A program made the translations under genes and the position numbers. Shown one piece after another: positions 51,276-59,781 of a stretch of 64,000 nucleotides of DNA (positions are counted from its first letter, which is position 1; each line of letters opens with the position of its first letter). This DNA is from Actinomadura kijaniata NBRC 14229. GTDB lineage: Bacteria > Actinomycetota > Actinomycetes > Streptosporangiales > Streptosporangiaceae. The stretch covers positions 1 through 64,000 of the forward strand of contig NZ_BCQR01000024.1 of assembly GCF_001552175.1 (NCBI RefSeq), written 5' to 3'. The notes under the pieces were generated by a model. That model searched no databases, was not told the origin of the DNA, and worked only from the letters and a program-made list of their open reading frames with translations.

Positions 51276-52796
51276 TTGCGCAAGTTCGCCCTCGGGGCCG
51301 TGGTCGCGCTGCCGGTGGCCCTGCTGCCGGTGACCCTGACGGTCCCGCCCGCCGCGGCGGGCCCCGACCTGGCCCGGTCGGTCACGGCCAAGGACGTCCG
51401 CCGGCATCTGGAGAGCCTCCAGGCCATCGCCGAGGACAACGGCGGCGACCGGGCCATGGAACGGTCCGGTTACGACGCCTCGGTGAAGTACGTGGTCGGC
51501 CGGCTCAGGAAGGCGGGGTTCAGGCCGGCGGTGCGGCCGTTCACGTTCCAGCGCTGGGAGCCCAGGATGCCGCCGGTGCTGACCCGGGTCGCGCCCGGGG
51601 AGGCGGCCTACCAGCACGGCACCGACTACGCGGTGATCGAGCACTCCGGATCCGGTGACGTGACCGCGGGGGTCACCCCCGTGGACGTGCCCGCCGACGG
51701 CGGGGTCGGCGACGCGGGCTGCCAGGCGGAGGACTTCGCGGGCTTCCCCAGGGGGAACATCGCGCTCGTGCAGCGCGGCACCTGCAACTTCGTGGTGAAG
51801 GCCGACCACGCCAGGGCCGCGGGCGCGTCCGCCGTGGTGATCTACAACCGCCCCGGCCAGGGCGGCCTGGTCCGGCCGTCGCTGGAGGCCCCGCGCCCGC
51901 TGCCCGCCGTGTTCGTCACCCGCGAGGTCGGCGCGGACCTGCTCGACGCGGCGCGCGAGGAGACGCCGCGGCTGCGGATCAGGGCCGACTCCAGGTACGT
52001 CAGGCATCGCAGCAGCAACGTCATCGCCGACACCCGGTGGGGGCGGCCCGACAACGTCGTGGTGGTCGGGGCGCACCTGGACAGCGTTCCCGGCGGCGCG
52101 GGCGTCAACGACAACGGCACCGGCGTGGCGGCGGTCCTGGCGGTCGCCCAGAAGATCCACAAGCTGGGGAGGAAGCAGATCCGCAACCGGGTCCGCTTCG
52201 CGTTCTGGGGCGCCGAGGAGGAGGGCCTGCGGGGCTCCAGGGCCTACGTGAAGAGCCTGCCGGCCGCCCAGCGGTCGAAGATCGCGCTGAACCTGAACTT
52301 CGACATGCTCGGCTCGGTCAACGGCGTCCGCGGCGTCTACGACGGCGACGGCTCGACCGGGTCCAACGGCGCCAAGCCGCCGCCGGGCTCGGGCGCGATC
52401 GAGAAGACCTTCCGGGACTACTACGCCAGGCGAAGGCTGCCCGTGGTGGAGACCGAGTTCAGCGGCCGGTCCGACTACGGGCCGTTCATCGAGGCCGGCA
52501 TCCCGGCGGGCGGGCTGTTCTCCGGCGCCGAGCTGAAGAAGACCCCTGAGCAGGCGAGGCTGTTCGGCGGCCGGGCGGGGGAGCCGTACGACCCGTGCTA
52601 CCACCAGGGCTGCGACACCATCGGGAACGTCGACTGGAAGCTGCTGGACACCCATGTCGACGGGGTCGCGTTCGCGGTCCAGCGGTTCGCCGGGGGCGCG
52701 CTGCCGGTCAACGGCGACGTCCGCAAGCGGGCGCGTGCGCTCCGGGCGGCCGGACCCGGCCCGTTCGCGTGGGTGGGGGACCGTCAGGTCCGCTGA
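51276..52796 (+). CDS. Secreted M28 zinc metallopeptidase with PA domain (copy 2, divergent)
   Basis: 506 residues from TTG 51276 (GTG 51273 is possible, but TTG keeps the same 6-base spacing to AGGAG as its paralogs). Signal peptide, PA insertion (IALVQRGTCNFVVKADHARA) and catalytic residues in VGAHLDSV, GVNDNGTG, FWGAEEEG, FDMLGS and CYHQGCDT are all kept. It differs from the other copies by many Lys-to-Arg changes (for example GRKQIRNRVRFAFW), making it clearly more Arg-rich. It may act on different N-terminal residues; that is inference. Confidence 0.92.
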   Translation: MRKFALGAVVALPVALLPVTLTVPPAAAGPDLARSVTAKDVRRHLESLQAIAEDNGGDRAMERSGYDASVKYVVGRLRKAGFRPAVRPFTFQRWEPRMPPVLTRVAPGEAAYQHGTDYAVIEHSGSGDVTAGVTPVDVPADGGVGDAGCQAEDFAGFPRGNIALVQRGTCNFVVKADHARAAGASAVVIYNRPGQGGLVRPSLEAPRPLPAVFVTREVGADLLDAAREETPRLRIRADSRYVRHRSSNVIADTRWGRPDNVVVVGAHLDSVPGGAGVNDNGTGVAAVLAVAQKIHKLGRKQIRNRVRFAFWGAEEEGLRGSRAYVKSLPAAQRSKIALNLNFDMLGSVNGVRGVYDGDGSTGSNGAKPPPGSGAIEKTFRDYYARRRLPVVETEFSGRSDYGPFIEAGIPAGGLFSGAELKKTPEQARLFGGRAGEPYDPCYHQGCDTIGNVDWKLLDTHVDGVAFAVQRFAGGALPVNGDVRKRARALRAAGPGPFAWVGDRQVR

Positions 52797-52820
52797 TCCG
52801 CCGGTCGTCCGCGACGACGC

Positions 52821-52854
52821 AGGCCGCGCCCTTCCGGGCGCGGCCTCTCTTTTT
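52821..52854 (+). terminator. Classic terminator with T tract after peptidase copy 2
   Basis: AGGCCGCGCCC and GGGCGCGGCCT form a perfect 11-bp stem with a TTCC loop, followed by CTCTTTTT. This is the most typical intrinsic terminator in the window. Confidence 0.9.
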
Positions 52855-52967
52855 CCCAAGATTTGTGGCCTAACCGAGACAAAACCGAAGCAATATCTAC
52901 TCTTGCCACCTCTGAGCTTAAATCCGGCTTTTCGCCCAGTTGAACTCCCCCCTCAGAGGAGCGCATA

Positions 52968-54476
52968 TTGCGTAGGTTCGCTCTCGCCGCCGCGGCCGTC
53001 GTCGCGGTGTCCACGGTCGCGGCGCCCACGGCCCACGCGGCCGCCGCGCCGGACCTGGCCAAGCTGGTGACCCTCAAGGACGCCGACAAGCACCTGAAGG
53101 CGTTCTCCCAGATCGCCAAGTACAACGGCGGCAACCGCGCCGCCGGGGAGCCCGGCTACGACGTCTCGGTGAAGTACGTCGTCAGCCAGCTCAAGAAGGC
53201 GGGCTACCAGCCGAAGCTGCAGGAGTTCCCCTTCGACTACTACAAGCAGCTCGGCAACGGGGCGCTGGAGCAGACCGCCCCGAACAAGGTCGCCTACAAG
53301 GTCGACACCGAGTACAACACCATGGACTACTCCGGCGCCGGCGACGTCACCGCCGCCGTGACGGCCGTGGACGTCCCCGCCGAGGGCCAGGCGGGCTCCT
53401 CCGGCTGCGAGGCCGAGGACTTCTCCGGCTTCCCCAAGGGCAACATCGCGCTGATCCAGCGCGGCACCTGCAACCTGATCGTCAAGGCCGAGAACGCCAA
53501 GGCGGCCGGGGCCTCGGCGGTCGTCATGTACAACCGCCCCGACGCCCCGGGCCCGATCACCGGCGCGACCATGGGAGCGCCTCCCGGGCTGCCCACCCTG
53601 TCGGTGACCCACCAGATCGGCCGCCAGCTCATCCCGTCCGCCCAGGCGGGCACGCTGCGGCTGCGCGTCAAGTCCGAGACCCGCAACGAGAAGCGCAAGA
53701 CCCACAACGTGATCGCCGAGACCAAGTGGGGCCGCTCCGACAACGTGGTGGTCGTCGGGGCGCACCTGGACGGCGTTCCCGAGGGTCCGGGCATCAACGA
53801 CAACGGCACCGGCTCGGCCGCGATCCTGGCGGTCGCCCAGAAGATCCACAAGCTGGGCAAGAAGCAGATCCGCAACAAGGTCCGCTTCGCCTGGTGGGGC
53901 GCCGAGGAGATCTCGCTGGTCGGCTCGACGTACTACGTCAACAACCTGCCGGCCGCCGACAAGGCCAAGATCGCCCTCAACCTGAACTACGACATGCTGG
54001 GCTCGGTCAACGGCGTCCGCGCGGTCTACGACGGCGACGACTCCCTCGGCGCGGGCACCAACCCGCCCGCGGGCTCCGGCGCCATCGAGAAGATCATCAA
54101 CGGCTACTACGCCAAGCGGAAGCTGCCGACCGTCCCGTCCGAGTTCAACGGCCGCTCCGACTACGGGCCGTTCATCGAGAACGGCATCCCGGCGGGCGGC
54201 ATCGACAGCGGCGCCGACGGCGTCAAGACCCCCGAGGAGGTCAAGCTGTTCGGCGGTGAGGCGGGCAAGGTCTACGACCCCTGCTACCACCAGGCCTGCG
54301 ACACGCTGAAGAACGTGGACCGCAAGCTGTTCGACACCACGCTCGACGGTGTCGCGTTCGCGGCCCAGCGGTTCGCCAGGAGCACGCTGGAGGTCAACGG
54401 CGAGGCCAGCCGCCGCGTGGCGAAGCGCTCGGTGCGCCTGACCCCGGCGCCCGCGCACGGCCACAGCCTGAGCTGA
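52968..54476 (+). CDS. Secreted M28 zinc metallopeptidase with PA domain (copy 3)
   Basis: 502 residues from TTG 52968, with GAGGAG 6 bases upstream. Signal peptide ending AHA, PA insertion (IALIQRGTCNLIVKAENAKA), and active-site segments VGAHLDGV, GINDNGTG, WWGAEEIS, YDMLGS and CYHQACDT. The catalytic core DNA (53706-53909) is nearly the same as in copy 1 (50419-50622). The C-terminal tail (VRLTPAPAHGHSLS) is unique. The upstream gap is lower in GC and contains TACTCT as a possible -10 box. Confidence 0.92.
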   Translation: MRRFALAAAAVVAVSTVAAPTAHAAAAPDLAKLVTLKDADKHLKAFSQIAKYNGGNRAAGEPGYDVSVKYVVSQLKKAGYQPKLQEFPFDYYKQLGNGALEQTAPNKVAYKVDTEYNTMDYSGAGDVTAAVTAVDVPAEGQAGSSGCEAEDFSGFPKGNIALIQRGTCNLIVKAENAKAAGASAVVMYNRPDAPGPITGATMGAPPGLPTLSVTHQIGRQLIPSAQAGTLRLRVKSETRNEKRKTHNVIAETKWGRSDNVVVVGAHLDGVPEGPGINDNGTGSAAILAVAQKIHKLGKKQIRNKVRFAWWGAEEISLVGSTYYVNNLPAADKAKIALNLNYDMLGSVNGVRAVYDGDDSLGAGTNPPAGSGAIEKIINGYYAKRKLPTVPSEFNGRSDYGPFIENGIPAGGIDSGADGVKTPEEVKLFGGEAGKVYDPCYHQACDTLKNVDRKLFDTTLDGVAFAAQRFARSTLEVNGEASRRVAKRSVRLTPAPAHGHSLS

Positions 54477-54505
54477 CCGGCCCGACCGGTTCCCGGCTCG
54501 TGACG

Positions 54506-54537
54506 CAGGGCCCCGTCCGCTTCCGGACGGGGCCCTG
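54506..54537 (+). terminator. Terminator after peptidase copy 3
   Basis: CAGGGCCCCGTCCG and CGGACGGGGCCCTG form a perfect 14-bp stem with a CTTC loop, 29 bp after the stop codon. Short degenerate repeats of its right arm (54540-54580) follow. Confidence 0.8.
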
Positions 54538-54597
54538 TGCCTTGGGGGCCCGTGCCCTGGGGTCCTGTGCCGTGCGGTGGCCCGTGATGCGCTCGTG

Positions 54598-54630
54598 ACA
54601 CAACCTTCACAAGATCGACTCTTGTTGTGT
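54598..54630. promoter_or_regulatory. Nested inverted repeats upstream of peptidase copy 4
   Basis: ACAAGA-TCGAC-TCTTGT (54609-54625) lies between outer arms ACACAAC (54598-54604) and GTTGTGT (54624-54630). It is in a low-GC island 63-95 bp before the TTG start, so it may be an operator over the promoter. A related GTACTCTTG-like stretch appears before copy 3 (ATCTACTCTTG). Confidence 0.4.
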
Positions 54631-54692
54631 AAGGGGGCAAATGCCACGATCCAGGCACCCCTCTCCCCCCGCCACAACCGACAGGAGCGACA

Positions 54693-56213
54693 TTGCGCAG
54701 AATCGCGATCGGCGCGGCGGCCCTCCTCGCCGTCTCCGCCGTCACGGTCCCGACGGCGAACGCGGCCAGCGCCCCCGACCTCGCCAAGCTCGTCACGGTC
54801 AAGGACATCCGCAAGCACCTGCAGGCCCTCCAGCAGATCTCCGACTACAACGGCGGGAACCGCCAGTCGGGACGTCCGGGCTACGACATCTCGGTGAAGT
54901 ACGTCGTCAGCCAGCTCAAGAAGGCCGGTTACGACCCCAAGGTGCAGAGCTTCCCGTTCTGGGTGTTCGACCAGCTCGGCCCCGGCGCGTTCGAGCAGGT
55001 CGAGCCCAACAAGGTGAGCTACAAGGCGGGCACCGAGTACGGCACCTACGAGTACTCGGGCAGCGGCGACGTCACCGCCAAGGTCACCCCCGTGGACCTG
55101 GACGGCGACCATGGCCCCGGCGGCAGCTCCGGCTGTGAGATGTCGGACTTCGCGAACTTCCCCAAGGGCAACATCGCGCTGATCCGCCGCGGCACCTGCG
55201 TCTTCGGCGACAAGGCCAAGAACGCCGCCGCCGCGGGCGCCTCCGGCGTCATCATCTACCAGCGCACCGGGGCCGACGTCCCCAACGACCCGCCCGCCGT
55301 CTTCGGTCTCAGCGAGCCCGCGCCGTTCCCGGTCCTGGGCACCACCTACAAGATCGGCAACGAGCTGGCGGCCTCCGCCAAGGCCGGAACGCTGAAGGTG
55401 CGGCTGAAGTCCGACACCCGCAACGTCTCCCGGCCCACCTACAACGTCCTCGCCGACACCAAGTGGGGCCGCTCCGACAACGTCGTGGTCGTCGGCGCGC
55501 ACCTCGACAGCGTGCACGACGGCGCCGGGATCAACGACAACGGCTCCGGCTCGGCGGCCATCCTCGCGATCGCCAAGCAGGCCCACAAGCTCGGCAAGAA
55601 GGGCCTGAAGAACAAGGTCCGCTTCGCCTGGTGGGGCGCCGAGGAGGCCGGGCTGCTCGGCTCGACCCACTACGTGGACACCCTGCCGGCCGCCGAGAAG
55701 TCGAAGATCGCGCTCAACCTGAACTTCGACATGCTCGGCTCCACCAACTTCGTGCGGTTCGTCTACGACGGCGACAACTCGCTGGGCAACCCGACCGTCC
55801 CGCCCGCGGGCTCCGGCGCGATCGAGAAGACCTTCGTGGACTACTTCGCCAAGCGGGGCCTGAAGACCGAGCCGACGGCGTTCGACGGGCGCTCCGACTA
55901 CGGGCCCTTCATCGAGAGCGGCATCCCGGCGGGCGGCCTGTTCTCCGGCGCCGAGGGCATCAAGACCCCCGAGCAGGCCAAGATCTACGGCGGCACCGCG
56001 GGCCAGCCCTACGACCCGTGCTACCACGCCGCCTGCGACGGCATGAAGAACATCAGCTGGACCGCCCTGGACCAGCTGAGCGACGGCGCCGCGCACGCGA
56101 CGCAGCGGTTCGCGCGCAGCACGCTGCCGGTCAACGGCGAGGCCCGCAAGGCGCGCGCGCTGCGCGCCCAGACCCACGCCCCCATCTGGAAGGGCGGCAA
56201 GGTCGTTCGCTGA
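54693..56213 (+). CDS. Secreted M28 zinc metallopeptidase with PA domain (copy 4)
   Basis: 506 residues from TTG 54693, AGGAG 6 bases upstream. Signal peptide ending ANA, PA insertion (IALIRRGTCVFGDKAKNAAA), active-site segments VGAHLDSV, GINDNGSG, WWGAEEAG, FDMLGS and CYHAACDG. It keeps all zinc ligands. The last residue pair before the final His differs slightly from copies 1 to 3 (HAACDG instead of HQACDT). Confidence 0.92.
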   Translation: MRRIAIGAAALLAVSAVTVPTANAASAPDLAKLVTVKDIRKHLQALQQISDYNGGNRQSGRPGYDISVKYVVSQLKKAGYDPKVQSFPFWVFDQLGPGAFEQVEPNKVSYKAGTEYGTYEYSGSGDVTAKVTPVDLDGDHGPGGSSGCEMSDFANFPKGNIALIRRGTCVFGDKAKNAAAAGASGVIIYQRTGADVPNDPPAVFGLSEPAPFPVLGTTYKIGNELAASAKAGTLKVRLKSDTRNVSRPTYNVLADTKWGRSDNVVVVGAHLDSVHDGAGINDNGSGSAAILAIAKQAHKLGKKGLKNKVRFAWWGAEEAGLLGSTHYVDTLPAAEKSKIALNLNFDMLGSTNFVRFVYDGDNSLGNPTVPPAGSGAIEKTFVDYFAKRGLKTEPTAFDGRSDYGPFIESGIPAGGLFSGAEGIKTPEQAKIYGGTAGQPYDPCYHAACDGMKNISWTALDQLSDGAAHATQRFARSTLPVNGEARKARALRAQTHAPIWKGGKVVR

Positions 56214-56230
56214 CCCACCACCCCGGAGGA

Positions 56231-56265
56231 ACGGGGCCGCGTCCGGTTTCCGGGCGCGGCCCCGT
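56231..56265. terminator. Terminator between peptidase copy 4 and the DUF4097 gene
   Basis: ACGGGGCCGCGTCCGG and CCGGGCGCGGCCCCGT pair over 16 bp with one G/T pair and a TTT loop. It lies between convergent genes and can serve both. Confidence 0.8.
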
Positions 56266-56291
56266 GCCGTTCGGGGGTGAACTTGTGCTGG

Positions 56292-57122
56292 TCAGGCGGG
56301 GTTGATGCTGATCGAGCCGTCGCCGGTGGTGACGGTGACGCGGTGGGCGGACCCGTTGTCGCGCCTGAACGCCCGGTCGATGTGCCGGGAACCGGTGTCG
56401 GTCGAGGTGGAGAACGCGTAGCCGACGTCGACGGGCAGCTTCAGGTGCACCGACCCGGTGTCGGTGCGGGCCCGCACCACGGTCGGCGCGGCGGCGAACG
56501 CCAGGTGGACCGCGCCGTCGCCGGTGCGCGCGTTGACGTGGTCGGCGCGCAGGCCCTTGGCCAGGATGCCGCCGGTGTCGGTGCGCAGCTCGGCGGTGCG
56601 CGCCCGCCCGTCGATCCGGATGTCGCCGTCCTCGGCGACGGCGTTCAGCGAGGGCGTGTCCAGACCCGTGGCGATGATCCTCCCGGTGTCGGTGCGCAGC
56701 GTGAGCGCGCCCTTCAGCGCGGACACGCGCACCGTTCCGTCGTCGGTGTGAACGCTCACCGCCGCCGACCGGGGCACCCGGACCTCGTAGGACACGCCGC
56801 AGGCGTTGTAACCGATCACGGTGCGGGCGCACCTGGTGGTGAGGCTCAGCGTCCCGCCGTCCACCGCGTGCCGGGCGTCGGGCTTGTTGTTGTCGTTGGA
56901 CCAGCGGGTCTTCTCATGGACCTGGACGGTGGGGGAGTCCCAGCCGGTGACCTCCACCGCGCCGCCGCCGTTCACCCTGATGGCGTCGACCTTCTCGGTC
57001 ACGTCATAGGTGCGCTGTCCGGTCTCGGTGCCGAAGTCGACGTTGCCGCATCCGGTCAGTGCCATCGTGGTGAGCGCCACCGTCGCGGCGGCCAGCACCG
57101 TCGTGCCCGTCAGGGTCCTCAC
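56292..57122 (-). CDS. DUF4097-family beta-repeat lipoprotein
   Basis: 276 residues. Signal peptide with lipobox LTGC, then repeated short beta strands with TDTG/TDDGTVRV patterns (LRTDTGRIIA, LRTDTGGILA, ARTDTGSVHL), the repeat typical of DUF4097 proteins. GTG 57122 is preferred because GGGAG lies 5 bases upstream; GTG 57134 would add four residues. A palindrome shared with the two-component system at 20799 lies 88-109 bp upstream, hinting at common control. The function is unknown. Confidence 0.78.
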   Translation of the reverse strand: MRTLTGTTVLAAATVALTTMALTGCGNVDFGTETGQRTYDVTEKVDAIRVNGGGAVEVTGWDSPTVQVHEKTRWSNDNNKPDARHAVDGGTLSLTTRCARTVIGYNACGVSYEVRVPRSAAVSVHTDDGTVRVSALKGALTLRTDTGRIIATGLDTPSLNAVAEDGDIRIDGRARTAELRTDTGGILAKGLRADHVNARTGDGAVHLAFAAAPTVVRARTDTGSVHLKLPVDVGYAFSTSTDTGSRHIDRAFRRDNGSAHRVTVTTGDGSISINPA

Positions 57123-57209
57123 GTCGTCTCCCACCCCGCCACTCGGTCCGTCGTCCTTCAGCTTCTCGGGCTTGCGGGGGGCGGTGCCAGGTGGTGGTCC
57201 GGTGTTTCG

Positions 57210-57231
57210 GGGGTGGGGGTAGCCCCACCCC
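57210..57231. promoter_or_regulatory. Second copy of the GC palindrome, upstream of the DUF4097 gene
   Basis: GGGGTGGGGGT and AGCCCCACCCC form a 22-bp palindrome with one mismatched pair. 21 of 22 bases equal the centre of the perfect palindrome at 20799-20828. The distance to the downstream start codon is similar in both places (98 and 110 bp from the centre). Confidence 0.65.
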
Positions 57232-57263
57232 TCGCCCCTTGCGGGTTGGTGCTCGTGCTCGGG

Positions 57264-57890
57264 CTAGCGGTCTCCGCCCGGCTTCCACAGGACGTCGCCC
57301 TGGTCGGCGTTGGCCACCCGGCACAGGATGAACAGCAGGTCCGACAGGCGGTTGAGGTAGCGGGCGGTCAGCGGGTTGACGCCGCCCTCCACCAGGTCCT
57401 CTCCCTCGGTGGGGGAGGCGCCGTGCGCCTCGATCGCCGCCCATGCGCTGCGTTCGGCGCGGCGGGTCACGGTGCGGGCGACGTGCAGCAGCGCCGCGCC
57501 GGGGGTGCCGCCGGGCAGGATGAACGAGCGCAGCGGGGCCAGGTCGGCGTTGTACTCGTCGCAGGCCGCCTCCAGCCACTCGACGTAGTCGGGAGTGACG
57601 CGCAGCGGCGGGTACTCGGGGTCGGGGGCGATGGGGATGGACAGGTCCGCGCCGACGTCGAACAGGTCGTTCTGGACGCGGACGAGGGTCGCGGCGACGT
57701 TCTCGGGCAGGCCGCCCATGGCGAGGGCGACGCCGATGGCGGCGTTGGCCTCGTCCACGTCGGCGTAGGCGGCCAGCCGGGGGTCGGTCTTGGCGGCGCG
57801 TGACATGTCGCCGAGCGCGGTGGTGCCGTCGTCCCCGGTCCGGGTATAGATCCGCGACAGCACGACGGGGGTCTCCCTGTTCTTCGCCAT
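57264..57890 (-). CDS. Cob(I)alamin adenosyltransferase (PduO type)
   Basis: 208 residues. It has the N-terminal ATP-binding pattern SRIYTRTGDDGTTALG, VDEANAAIG, and the helix motifs RRAERSAWAA and LTARYLNRLSDLLFILCR. It transfers adenosyl from ATP to cobalamin to make coenzyme B12. ATG 57890 is supported by a -10 box 7 bases upstream. It is transcribed towards the DUF4097 gene, with 141 bp and the palindrome between them. Confidence 0.93.
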   Translation of the reverse strand: MAKNRETPVVLSRIYTRTGDDGTTALGDMSRAAKTDPRLAAYADVDEANAAIGVALAMGGLPENVAATLVRVQNDLFDVGADLSIPIAPDPEYPPLRVTPDYVEWLEAACDEYNADLAPLRSFILPGGTPGAALLHVARTVTRRAERSAWAAIEAHGASPTEGEDLVEGGVNPLTARYLNRLSDLLFILCRVANADQGDVLWKPGGDR

Positions 57891-57897
57891 GTCGGTC

Positions 57898-57903
57898 ACT
57901 CTA
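57898..57903 (-). promoter_or_regulatory. -10 box of a leaderless cobalamin adenosyltransferase promoter
   Basis: The minus strand reads TAGAGT, ending 7 bases before ATG 57890. This predicts a leaderless transcript. Confidence 0.5.
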
Positions 57904-57978
57904 GCCACCACTGGTTATTGGAAAACTGTTCGGTAAGGTTTCGGGTACTTCGCCCGTCATGTGCCCCCGGAGGCGGCT

Positions 57979-59580
57979 GTGCGGAACCCTGCTGTGTACG
58001 ACCACATCATCGTCGGTGCGGGAAGCGCGGGCTGCGTGCTCGCCGCCCGGCTCAGCGAGGACCCCGGAACGCGGGTCCTGCTGCTGGAGGCCGGCCCGCC
58101 CGACACCGCCCCGGAGATCCACATCCCGGCCGCCGTGGCCTCGCTGATCAAGGGGCCCTACGACTGGGACTACGAGACGGTCCCGCAGGAGCACGCCGAG
58201 GGGCGCCGCGTGTACTGGCCGCGCGGGCGCACGCTCGGCGGGTCCTCCTCCACCAACGCGATGATCTACATTCGCGGGGCGCGGTACGACTACGACACCT
58301 GGCGCGACTCGTTCGGCTGCGAGGGATGGGGCTACGCCGACCTGCTGCCCTACTTCCGGCGCGCGGAGGACCAGCAGCGCGGGGAGTCGGCGTTCCACGG
58401 GGTCGGCGGGCCGCTGCGGGTGGAGGACCTGCGCTACAAGCACCCGCTGACGCGCGCGTGGGTGGGGTCGGCCAAGGCGTACGGGCTGGCCGCCAACGGC
58501 GACTTCAACGGCGACCGGCAGGACGGCGTCGGCTTCTACCAGGTCACCCACAAGCGCGGGAAGCGCTGGTCCACCGCCGCCGGGTACCTGCGCCCGGCCC
58601 TGGCGCGCGACAACCTCACCGTCGTCACCGACGCCCTCGCCACCGGCGTGGTCATCGAGAACGGCCGGGCCGTCGGCGTGCGCTACGAGGCGCGCGGCGA
58701 GCGGACCGAGGCGCGCGCCGAGGGCGAGGTCATCCTGTCCGGCGGCGCGGTCAACAGCCCGCAGCTGCTGATGCTGTCGGGCGTCGGTCCGGCCGACCAC
58801 CTGCGCGAGCACGGCATCGACGTCCTGGTGGACGCCCCGGTCGGGCAGGGGCTCCAGGACCACCCGTTCGTGAACGTCATGTTCGCCACCCCCCGCGACC
58901 GGAACCTGTGGGAGCTGGCGACGCCCCGCAACTTCGCGCTCTACCAGGCCCTGGCGCGCGGCCCGTACGCCTCCAACGTCGCCGAGGCGGGCGGCTTCGT
59001 GCGGACCGTCGAGGGGCTGCCCGCGCCGGACCTCCAGTACCACGTGCTGCCGACGCCGTTCATCCGGCAGGGCCTGGTCGAGCCGTCGCAGCGGCTGCTG
59101 TCGGTGATGGTGACGGCGGTGGCGGTCGAGAGCCGGGGCACGCTCACGCTGCGGTCGGCCAGCCCCTACGCCAAGCCGCTGATCGACCCGGCCTACCTGA
59201 CCGCGAAGGCGGACCTGGACATCCTGCTGGCCGGGATCCGGCAGGCCCGCGAGATCGCCGCGACGGGGCCGCTGGGGACGCTGACGGCCGGGGAGTTCGC
59301 GCCGGGCGAGCAGGCCGACGACGACGCGGCGCTGACCGACCACGTGCGGCGCGAGGTCGCCACGCTGTTCCACCCGACCAGCACGTGCGCGATGGGCGGC
59401 GAGGACGCCGTCTGCGACGCCGAGCTGCGCGTGCGCGGCGTCGAGGGCCTGCGGGTGGTGGACGCGTCGGTGATGCCGGTGGTCCCGCGCGGCAACACGA
59501 ACGCCCCCACGATCGCCGTCGCCGAGCGCGCCGCCGACCTCATCCGGGGCCGCACGCCGCTCGCCCCCGCGAACCTCTGA
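57979..59580 (+). CDS. GMC-family FAD-dependent oxidoreductase (choline dehydrogenase-like)
   Basis: 533 residues. FAD-binding VGAGSAGCVLAARL (from residue 13), GMC signature 1 GRTLGGSSSTNAMIYIRG, signature 2 GAVNSPQLLMLSGVGP, and the C-terminal catalytic region with HPTSTCAMG and GNTNAPTIAVAERAADLI. It oxidises an alcohol, substrate not determined. GTG 57979 is chosen with GGAGG 5 bases upstream; GTG 57961 would add six residues. It is divergent from the adenosyltransferase gene. Confidence 0.9.
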   Translation: MRNPAVYDHIIVGAGSAGCVLAARLSEDPGTRVLLLEAGPPDTAPEIHIPAAVASLIKGPYDWDYETVPQEHAEGRRVYWPRGRTLGGSSSTNAMIYIRGARYDYDTWRDSFGCEGWGYADLLPYFRRAEDQQRGESAFHGVGGPLRVEDLRYKHPLTRAWVGSAKAYGLAANGDFNGDRQDGVGFYQVTHKRGKRWSTAAGYLRPALARDNLTVVTDALATGVVIENGRAVGVRYEARGERTEARAEGEVILSGGAVNSPQLLMLSGVGPADHLREHGIDVLVDAPVGQGLQDHPFVNVMFATPRDRNLWELATPRNFALYQALARGPYASNVAEAGGFVRTVEGLPAPDLQYHVLPTPFIRQGLVEPSQRLLSVMVTAVAVESRGTLTLRSASPYAKPLIDPAYLTAKADLDILLAGIRQAREIAATGPLGTLTAGEFAPGEQADDDAALTDHVRREVATLFHPTSTCAMGGEDAVCDAELRVRGVEGLRVVDASVMPVVPRGNTNAPTIAVAERAADLIRGRTPLAPANL

Positions 59581-59589
59581 GAACGCGAA

Positions 59590-59619
59590 AGAGCCCCCGC
59601 CGGGGATGGCGGGGGCTCT
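59590..59619. terminator. Terminator after the GMC oxidoreductase
   Basis: AGAGCCCCCGCC and GGCGGGGGCTCT form a perfect 12-bp stem with a 6-base loop, 9 bp after the stop codon, followed by CTC. It can also end the small minus-strand gene at 59674. Confidence 0.85.
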
Positions 59620-59673
59620 CTCGGTGAGGGCCGTGTGGCGGACACCCGTATGGTGCTCGCCGTTCCCTGCGTG

Positions 59674-59781
59674 TCACCGCTTGCGCGCCTTCGCGGCCTT
59701 GGCGGCGGCCTTGGCCTCCGCGCGCAGCGCCTTGGCGCGGTCCTTGGCGATGATCTGGCTGCCGAACTCCGGGCGGATCAT
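59674..59781 (-). CDS. Small basic Lys/Ala-rich protein, 35 residues
   Basis: ATG 59781 opens a 35-codon frame: an N-terminal stretch IRPEFGSQIIAKDRAKAL and then repeated Ala-Lys steps ending KARKR. The amphipathic, helix-favouring sequence and GAGGAG about 10 bases before the ATG support a real gene. It resembles the many tiny basic actinomycete proteins of unknown role; a nucleic-acid contact is possible. Confidence 0.55.
   Translation of the reverse strand: MIRPEFGSQIIAKDRAKALRAEAKAAAKAAKARKR

Noticed and set aside
52953..56177. A 1074-codon open frame on the minus strand across peptidase copies 3 and 4, and similar long antisense frames elsewhere (for example 1109-2653 and 10629-12053)
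   Set aside because: They mirror strongly biased sense genes, have low-complexity Arg/Gly/Val/Asp-rich translations, and no domain or ribosome-binding site.
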